A stretch of DNA of 64,000 bases from Campylobacterales bacterium (lineage in GTDB: Bacteria; Campylobacterota; Campylobacteria; Campylobacterales; Sulfurimonadaceae), in assembly GCA_026390115.1 (NCBI GenBank), contig JAPLGO010000016.1:62001-126000 (forward strand), given 5' to 3'. Positions 60,831 through 64,000 of this stretch are shown one piece after another. Within the stretch, counting starts at the first letter, position 1; every line of letters begins with the position of its first letter. The notes beneath the pieces were generated by a model. That model saw only the letters and a list, made by a program, of their open reading frames with translations, did no database searches and was not told the origin of the DNA. The position numbers were made by a program, and so were the translations under genes.

Positions 60831-61661
60831 TTATTTTGTTGTTTGAAGTTTACATTTGAGTGGAAAACCTTTTAGAGTGTTCCATGCAATAAATGTCCAA
60901 GTAAAAGGTTTTGGCTGATTTTGATTCGTTTCAATAAAGAGGTTATGATACTCTCTTGCTTTGTCTTGTTGTGCCTCATCGAGCGAGCCTAAACTCCAAA
61001 TAAGAGACTCTATAAACTCCTCCGCGTTAGAGCTTTTTATACTTCCTCTTTGGCTTGTGATATAGTCTATTTGTGGAAGGTAGCCATCTTTGTAGAGCAA
61101 AATCGGAATGTACCAAAAGTCAGGTTTTGTGATTATCTTTTTGCCTATGAACTCTAAAATATCCATATCCACAAAACTTCCGCCGGCTTTATAGGTCACA
61201 TAACACGCTTTTTTTGCATGCGAAGAGATTTTTGAGAGTGAAGCTCCGATGTCTTGAACCTCCACGCTGCGGGATGCTACGACTATATCAATCTCAGGCA
61301 ACAAGCTCCAATTATCATCCCATCCAATGTGGTAAGTTTTGATATTTGTAATGCCCTCTTTTTTTGCATATGTTTCAAGTTCTGCGAGCATCTGCGCCGA
61401 AAAATCTATGGCAATTACCTGCTTTGCCAATCTCGCCAAAGGAATTGCTAAAGTTCCAGGGCCACAGCCTATGTCAAGCACAACATCCTCTTTGCAAATA
61501 TCCATGCGTGAGATAAACTCACCCACATACGAAGAATTTTGCATAGTAGGTGCCAACTCTTTTGAGCGATTATCCCAATCCTTGTTATTTTTACCCTTAA
61601 ATACGGTCTGTTTTTTATGCTCTTTATACATTGATGCAAAATCTATCGGTTCTAAAAACAT
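60831..61661 (-). CDS. Class I SAM-dependent methyltransferase
   Basis: This is a 276-residue protein. Motif I is VVLDIGCGPGTLAIPLARLA, the acidic end of strand 2 is VIAIDFSAQML, and motif IV is near DIVVASRSVEVQDIGASL. The N-terminal WDNRSKELAPTMQNSSYVGE and C-terminal FTWTFIAWNTLKGF are typical of a group found beside metal and cofactor loci. The substrate is unknown. It overlaps the end of the broken TonB receptor gene by 10 bases and probably shared its transcript. Confidence 0.85.
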   Translation of the reverse strand: MFLEPIDFASMYKEHKKQTVFKGKNNKDWDNRSKELAPTMQNSSYVGEFISRMDICKEDVVLDIGCGPGTLAIPLARLAKQVIAIDFSAQMLAELETYAKKEGITNIKTYHIGWDDNWSLLPEIDIVVASRSVEVQDIGASLSKISSHAKKACYVTYKAGGSFVDMDILEFIGKKIITKPDFWYIPILLYKDGYLPQIDYITSQRGSIKSSNAEEFIESLIWSLGSLDEAQQDKAREYHNLFIETNQNQPKPFTWTFIAWNTLKGFPLKCKLQTTK

Positions 61662-63304
61662 TCTATCTCCTGTTGTTTTAATTTTTTCATGTGGTTTTCT
61701 ACAACCATGGCAAAAATTTTCAAAGAATCATACGAATTATCCTCTGAAATTTTTTGTAAACTATCTTCTTTATTTTCGACACTAATATTTTTTTGTTTGA
61801 GATAGATGAGTGCTTCATCTATCTCAATAGTTAAAAGCGTACAAACTACTTTTAATCCTTCATGTTTGTAACTCAGCTCAAACTCAATGCCTTTGTGATC
61901 AAAAGTTCCAACATTCTTATTCTGTAAAAGAGAGGCGTTTTGATCCCACGAAACAGCCTGTATTGCATCATCAACTTTTGTATAAAAAAGATTTGTGCGA
62001 CTGACAAATGCATTGATCTTTTTTTGGTAGCTTAATTCATAGTGCGTTAAGAGTTCATTTTTAAGGTCAACATTTGGAACAGAAGTACCAAACTTTCTTG
62101 AGTATCTATCTTTCATGGATGGCATGTATGTTTTTCTTGAAACACTTTCTCTTACTTTAGAACTTTCATCTGGTGAGTAGATAAGTGCTGCTTGTGGGCT
62201 GAGTGAGCTTTGTGTCTCTAAGGCTAACATGTTAAGATTTGCAGTGTTTGTATCAAAGATTTTATCTGCAGTTCTTGTGTCATAACTCACACCGCCCAAA
62301 AGTTCCCATTGTGATGTAATCTTGTAGGAATCCTCTATTCCTAGGGTTGTTGTGTGGTCTTCATAAGTTTCAGTCAATGTTTTTGTATCTGTCACTTTAT
62401 TTAAATCATACCCTTCATGCACATTTTTTTTGTAATTTGCTGCGGCTTTGAGGTAGCTGTTTTCAAAATTTTTTTGTCCAGTTACAGAGAGCGTCTCTTT
62501 ATCCCAAATAGGCCAATCCCAATATTTCAATTGACTGTAATTCAAATCCGTCGCCGGTGGCTGCTGTTTTACAGCTTTTTGGTTTGCATAACTCACTGCA
62601 ATTTCACTATTATCATTTGCAACATATCCAGCGTTTAGGCTGATTTTTTTATCTTGTGCTTCTGAACGAAGTCTATCTCCATCGGGCTGATTCATGTTTG
62701 CATCATAATCATTACTGAGTTTAAAGTGGTCTTGTTTACTATAAACCGCACCGAGTTGCGCATAGAAATTATCCTGTTTTGTACCTACATTGATACTTTC
62801 CACATGCCGAGCCATAGCACCTGAACTGTCTAAAACTATACCGCCTTTAATATTTCCCTCAAGCTCTTTTGTCGGTTTTTTTGAGACAATATTTATGACA
62901 CCGCCCATAGTATTGCCGCCATACATAACGGAAGAGTACCCTTTAGAAACATCTATCTGCCCAATATCTTCGGTTAAGAAACGGGCATAATCAAAATTGC
63001 CGTCATAAGGTACATAAATAGGAATACCATCAATATATACGCCGATTCTTTTTGCATCAAAGCCTCTAATATAAAGTGTTGATTCACCTCGTCCACCTTG
63101 AGTGTCTTGGTTTATGCCGCTTATATTATCCAGTGCATCAGAAACGGTTGCAGAGTTGTTTTATGTGATAACTTCAGAGGTGATACTCTGCTCAATCGGA
63201 TTGAGTTCTTCAACTTTTTCAGAAACACTCACTTGTCCCAGAGTGAAACTCTCCACCAATAGCATCGATGTTGCAATCGATAAACCTATAACGCTTTTTT
63301 TCAT
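61652..63304 (-). pseudogene. TonB-dependent receptor, interrupted and truncated
   Basis: From ATG 63304 (MKKSVIGLSIATSMLLVESF) the frame meets a TAA at codon 48 (63161-63163). It then resumes in the same frame as NNSATVSDALDNISGINQD, a normal TonB plug, with YIRGFDAKRIGVYIDGIP. The barrel follows to DHKGIEFELSYKHEGLK. At about residue 480 receptor similarity stops and an unrelated tail (VVCTLLTIEIDEALIYLKQK onward) runs to the stop. Both ends therefore look damaged, and the last ~200 barrel residues are missing. It lies next to a molbindin gene. Confidence 0.75.
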
Positions 63305-63319
63305 TATTTTTTCCTTTAT

Positions 63320-63733
63320 CTAAGCTATTAAAATGACACTTGAAGCTTTAAAGATAGCATAAACTTCGTTACCTGCATTTATTTGCAAGTCGCTAATAGC
63401 ATCATTTGTAACAATCGCACAAAGTGATTTTTTACCTACAGAGAGTTTTACTTCACTGTTTACAGCGCCTTTGATTACTTCCGTTACTTTCGTTTTTATA
63501 TTGTTTCTAGCCGTTGCTTTTAATTTCTCTTTGCTTAGTAGCACTAATGAAGATTTTATAAGGGCAGATACATTGTCTCCAATTTTAAGCCCTAATGACT
63601 CTTTTGCATCATTTGTAATTGTTGCGGATATGGTAATGTCATCAGATATTTTTACTATAACTTCACTCATAACACCGCCGCTCTTTAGCTCTGTAATTTT
63701 CCCATTTAACTCATTTCTTGCACTTGTTTTCAT
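63320..63733 (-). CDS. Molbindin with two TOBE/Mop domains
   Basis: This is a 137-residue protein consisting of two Mop repeats: SARNELNGKITELKSGGVMS (residues 3-22) and TARNNIKTKVTEVIKGAVNS (about 73-92), each followed by the EVxV/EVKL strand and ITNDAxxxL (ATITNDAKESL, AIVTNDAISDL). Such di-Mop proteins bind and buffer molybdate or tungstate in the cytosol. It lies 15 bases upstream of the receptor gene on the same strand, suggesting that the damaged receptor once served metal-oxyanion or related uptake. Confidence 0.88.
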   Translation of the reverse strand: MKTSARNELNGKITELKSGGVMSEVIVKISDDITISATITNDAKESLGLKIGDNVSALIKSSLVLLSKEKLKATARNNIKTKVTEVIKGAVNSEVKLSVGKKSLCAIVTNDAISDLQINAGNEVYAIFKASSVILIA

Positions 63734-63743
63734 CTTTTATTCC

Positions 63744-64000
63744 TTATATTTTTGGTGTGATTTTTTGGCTAAACTCTTTTAGCATTCCTCGAACGACCTC
63801 CGCATCACTTGGTGCAACTTTTAATATTAAATGCAGATTTTTTATCCTCCCTTTTATAGTTTCAATTTGTTCAATATAATCATCTACGCTACCGATAATA
63901 GAGCTTCCATAAAAGTTTTTGCATCGAAAAAAGCGTATCTTTGAGCGAGAAGCTCTTCATAATTTTCTTCATTGAAATTTGCTTGCACTCCTTTAGCTTT
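63744..64000 (-). pseudogene. Luciferase-like flavin oxidoreductase, C-terminal part, frameshifted
   Basis: The frame entering from the right edge reads NFNEENYEELLAQRYAFFDA and soon stops. The alternate frame continues GSSIIGSVDDYIEQIETIKG then NLHLILKVAPSD and ends at 63744-63746. Joined, they match the end of LLM-class monooxygenases (RYxFxGxxDxxIEQI). The one-base slip lies near 63901-63925, in an AAAAGTTTTT stretch. The gene is incomplete in the window. Confidence 0.55.

Overview
The window looks like a piece of a Campylobacterota chromosome, most like Sulfurimonas or a close sulfur-oxidising relative. This is inferred from low GC, a sulfide:quinone reductase, a long-form phosphotransacetylase with acetate kinase, an MSHA-like pilus operon and several small proteins of Campylobacterota type. 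No database search was possible, so names rest on motifs and gene order.

Region 1 (1 to about 17,700) is a prophage cut by the left edge. It mixes Mu-type head genes (gp36-, gp37- and protease-I-like) with a lambda-type capsid and decoration pair and a non-contractile (siphovirus-type) tail. The tail set has a tube protein, a chaperone pair made by a -1 frameshift, a 1624-aa tape measure, and tip or fibre proteins including a beta-propeller. A lysis cassette follows (phospholipase-like protein, holin, lytic transglycosylase, two overlapping spanins), then a Dam-type methylase, an unknown protein and a LexA/CI-type repressor. Head genes read leftward and tail genes rightward. The prophage stops beside two identical tRNA-Asn genes.

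Region 2 (17,700-20,250) is core: tRNA-Asn x2, groES, groEL and a terminator.

Region 3 (about 20,250-34,900) is a very AT-rich island of mostly unrecognised small genes. It carries a plasmid-type replication initiator with iteron-like repeats, two tyrosine recombinases, an excisionase-like protein, a tandem ribbon-helix-helix regulator and a degenerate resolvase-like protein. A striking family of promoter modules (GGAAC-N7-GTTCC operator, fixed 8-nt gap, TATAAT, conserved leader hairpin) precedes three or four of its genes. A gene coding for thirteen 18-residue repeats lies exactly between the first 37 codons of an hsdR gene and the last ~40 codons of an hsdS gene, as if it had replaced a type I restriction system.

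Region 4 (35,000-64,000) is core chromosome. It holds a response regulator and hybrid histidine kinase, a membrane-anchored degenerate deformylase, sqr with a 54-aa companion, pepN, a nine-gene MSHA/type IV pilus operon (43.5-53.0 kb), a GNAT enzyme, pta-ackA, a cold-shock protein, a GIY-YIG protein and a methyltransferase. Near the right edge, three genes (GGDEF-EAL protein, TonB receptor, luciferase-like oxidoreductase) carry single-base frameshifts or a stop codon beside an intact two-domain molbindin. These are either real decay or sequencing errors.
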